Source: JALHFZ01 sp964483085
GTDB lineage: Bacteria; Synergistota; Synergistia; Synergistales; Aminobacteriaceae
Reading direction: 5' to 3'
Assembly (NCBI GenBank): GCA_964483085.1
Contig: CAYZZX010000093.1
Location: 1-6,084, forward strand
DNA: 6,084 bases
Under the pieces are notes generated by a model, which saw only the letters and a program-made list of their open reading frames with translations, was not told where the DNA came from and did no database searches. Position 1 is the first letter of the stretch. Each line of letters opens with the position of its first letter. A program made the position numbers and the translations under genes. Shown in pieces: positions 4,643-6,084 of this stretch.

Positions 4643-5686
4643 TTATGTCTGCTCCTCGAACTCCCGTTTGTAGTCCCGGCCCGACCCCATCATGACGCTG
4701 ATGAAGTTCAGGGAGGGGATGTTCTCACAGACGATCTTGATGATGGCGGCGATGATCACGGAGATGAGCGCCCCCACCACGCCCCATATCAGCCCCCAGA
4801 AGAGAAGAGAGATGAGGACCACCACAGGGCTGAGGTTCAGCCGGTCCCCCATCACCTTGGGAGTGATCAGGTTGCCGATGCTCATCTGGATGGCGAGGAG
4901 GATAAGGGCGGTGGCTATGGCCGGGCTGAACCGGGGGTAGAACTGCACGACAGCCACGAGAACGGGCGGAATAGAGGCCACGATGGACCCCACAGTAGGG
5001 ATGAAGTTGAGAATGAAGGCGAGGACCCCCCAGGTGACGGCAAAATCAACGTTGAGAGTCTTGAGCGCCATCCACACAATCACCCCCGTCACCGCGCTGA
5101 TGAGGGTCAGGGCGCTCAGGTACCGGCCGATCTGGGATGAAACGGAATCGAGAATTTCCTTCACTTTTGCGGCGTTGTATGAAGTGAAGGCCTTCTGGAG
5201 CTTGTACTCGAAATAGGGGGCTCCGAGAAGGATGAAGATCAAAAAGACGATAACCATGACGAGTTTCGAGAGAATGGTCACGACGGAGCCTGAGAGATTG
5301 ATGAGATACCCCCGCACGGTGACTCCCCAGTCGATGGAGGTCCAGAAATCGGCGGGGAGGTCAAGATTTTTCGTGACCGTCTGGCCGATCTCCACGAGCC
5401 TGGCGTAATACCGGGGAAAGGCCGTGGTGAAGGCGACAACCCTCTGGTTGACGAAGAGAACGCTGAGAAAGCATATGCCGAAGAAGAGGGCGAGGACTAC
5501 TGCGACGTTGATGAAATGAGGGATTTTCAGCCTGGCAAGAAAACGGATGGTGGGACTGAAGATGTATGAGAGGAGCCATGCCATAATGAGCGGAATGAAG
5601 ACGGCCTGGGCAAAATTGAGGACAAAGCCCACAGCCACAAGAGAAATGATCCCCACGAGCGCGATGATGACTCTGAAGTTCCCCAC
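4643..5686 (-). CDS. AI-2E family transporter (PerM/YdiK/TqsA type membrane protein)
   Basis: The 347-residue integral membrane protein has the usual length and layout of the AI-2E (PF01594) family. There are N-terminal hydrophobic segments at about residues 5-25, 26-45 and 60-80, a soluble amphipathic middle (about 82-130), then further helices from 133 onward. Recognisable family motifs are LNFIPTVGSIVASIPP (226-241), GNLITPKVMGDRLNLSP (271-287) and FWGLIWGVVGALIS (297-310). The tail after residue 330 is polar and ends REFEEQT. Family members include the AI-2 exporter TqsA and sodium/proton antiporters, so the substrate cannot be assigned from sequence. The start is GTG 5686, with GGGGAG 8 bases upstream. 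A weak promoter is proposed at 5728-5733. No terminator was seen after the stop, so read-through into the uspA copy 2 leader is possible. Confidence 0.93.
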   Translation of the reverse strand: MGNFRVIIALVGIISLVAVGFVLNFAQAVFIPLIMAWLLSYIFSPTIRFLARLKIPHFINVAVVLALFFGICFLSVLFVNQRVVAFTTAFPRYYARLVEIGQTVTKNLDLPADFWTSIDWGVTVRGYLINLSGSVVTILSKLVMVIVFLIFILLGAPYFEYKLQKAFTSYNAAKVKEILDSVSSQIGRYLSALTLISAVTGVIVWMALKTLNVDFAVTWGVLAFILNFIPTVGSIVASIPPVLVAVVQFYPRFSPAIATALILLAIQMSIGNLITPKVMGDRLNLSPVVVLISLLFWGLIWGVVGALISVIIAAIIKIVCENIPSLNFISVMMGSGRDYKREFEEQT

Positions 5687-5727
5687 GTTTCTATCTCCCC
5701 TTTTTTCCCGTGCCTTCTCCTGAGCCC

Positions 5728-5733
5728 ATTGTA
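5728..5733 (-). promoter_or_regulatory. putative -10 box of the AI-2E transporter gene
   Basis: TACAAT on the minus strand matches consensus at five of six bases and is preceded by TG. The -35 region (17 bases upstream) is T-rich but poor. Predicted start near 5721 would leave a leader of about 35 bases containing the GGGGAG ribosome binding site. Confidence 0.4.
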
Positions 5734-5881
5734 CAGGAGGAAGTTCTTTAGAAAAAGGGTCTTCACTTTCTCTTTTCCGGAAATAATCAAATATTCGCGG
5801 AAACCGGATGGAAAAATACTCCGCACATCCTGCTACAGTTTCTCTTGATCATTCGATTCGGCGCGTAATTGCCTGCTGTGT

Positions 5882-5926
5882 ACCAAGAGAGGCTGCCGTT
5901 CATAATGAACGGCAGCCTCTCTTGGT
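5882..5926. repeat. perfect 45-bp palindrome (22-bp arms)
   Basis: Arms of 22 bases (5882-5903 and 5905-5926) are exact reverse complements around a single central A at 5904, beginning ACCAAGAGAGGCTGCC. It lies in the 264-base gap between the M20 amidohydrolase gene and the AI-2E gene, 24 bases after the amidohydrolase stop on the minus strand. Neither strand has a T tract after it. It may serve as a U-less terminator or 3' stabilising stem for the amidohydrolase transcript, or be a repeated extragenic palindrome. Confidence 0.85.
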
Positions 5927-5933
5927 GGATGTT

Positions 5934-5946
5934 CCATGAAACATGG
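5934..5946. repeat. short hairpin just after the amidohydrolase stop
   Basis: CCATG and CATGG pair around a 3-base centre, 4 bases past the stop codon on the minus strand and 7 bases before the large palindrome. Short stems of this size occur by chance, so any function is uncertain. Confidence 0.3.
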
Positions 5947-5950
5947 GTTT

Positions 5951-6084
5951 TCAGGCCATGCCGTCGGCTTCGAGGATCGTCCGGGCCAAAACCTCCGCAC
6001 CACGGGCGAGATCGTCGGTGGAGGTATACTCCTCCCTCGAGTGGCTTATCCCTCCCCTGCTGGGGACGAAGATCATCCCGGCAG
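5951..6084 (-). CDS. C-terminus of an M20-family Zn amidohydrolase (N-carbamoyl-amino-acid hydrolase/allantoate amidohydrolase type), partial
   Basis: Only the last 43 residues are inside the window; the gene runs in from the right edge and stops at TGA 5953-5951. The peptide contains MIFVPSRGGISHSREEY followed by TSTDDLARGAEVLARTIL. This is the characteristic end of M20-family zinc hydrolases that split N-carbamoyl amino acids, allantoate or beta-ureidopropionate (AmaB/HyuC/AllC group). From knowledge of the family, the His of the ISHS motif is the C-terminal metal ligand; the following Glu-Glu-Tyr and the helix DLARGAEVL close the catalytic domain. The exact substrate cannot be told from this fragment. 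Such enzymes act in the cytoplasm in amino-acid or purine/pyrimidine breakdown. Two inverted repeats (5934-5946 and 5882-5926) follow the stop. Confidence 0.85.
   Translation of the reverse strand, partial: AGMIFVPSRGGISHSREEYTSTDDLARGAEVLARTILEADGMA

Noticed and set aside
4541..5140. Plus-strand open frame of 199 codons rich in His, Asp and Glu
   Set aside because: Antisense shadow of the hydrophobic AI-2E transporter; strongly polar His/Asp-rich composition is what the complement of such a gene gives.

Overview
This is a chromosomal window of a GC-rich bacterium, with tightly packed genes and ordinary housekeeping, stress and transport functions. The mix suggests an anaerobic, amino-acid-using bacterium, possibly of the Synergistota. 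It includes a YkvI-type membrane protein, a Tpx-type thiol peroxidase, a YeiH-type exporter, paired UspA proteins, an AI-2E-family permease and an M20 amidohydrolase of the carbamoylase type. That taxonomic placement is an inference from gene content and style; no marker gene is present. I see no transposase, integrase, CRISPR array, tRNA or rRNA.

Layout. Positions 3-515 (+) hold the C-terminal half of a multi-pass membrane protein that resembles the YkvI family. Positions 592-1104 (+) encode a complete thiol peroxidase with both redox cysteines, closed by a clear terminator at 1123-1153. Everything to the right lies on the minus strand. A YeiH-family putative anion exporter (1171-2106) converges on tpx. 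Next come two small paralogous proteins of about 98 residues (2290-2589 and 2774-3070) that look like single-stranded-DNA-binding-protein-type OB folds without the usual acidic tail. Each has its own putative promoter and terminator. Two universal stress proteins follow (3251-3718 and 4016-4483). They are about 70% identical, and each is preceded by the same extended -10 promoter (TGGTATAATAAT) and a related 5' leader. Then come an AI-2E-family transporter (4643-5686, GTG start) and the last 43 residues of an M20-family zinc amidohydrolase (5951-6084, running off the right edge).

How the genes relate. Most genes look like single-gene transcription units: terminators were found after tpx, after the 3251-3718 uspA and after the 2290-2589 OB-like gene, and promoters were proposed in front of most genes. 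The theme is oxidative and general stress (Tpx, UspA pair) plus membrane transport. There is no obvious pathway operon. The parts least explained by standard annotation are the paired OB-like proteins, the non-coding segment between the two uspA genes with several overlapping inverted repeats (3846-3985), and a perfect 45-bp palindrome at 5882-5926 with no poly-T tail on either strand.
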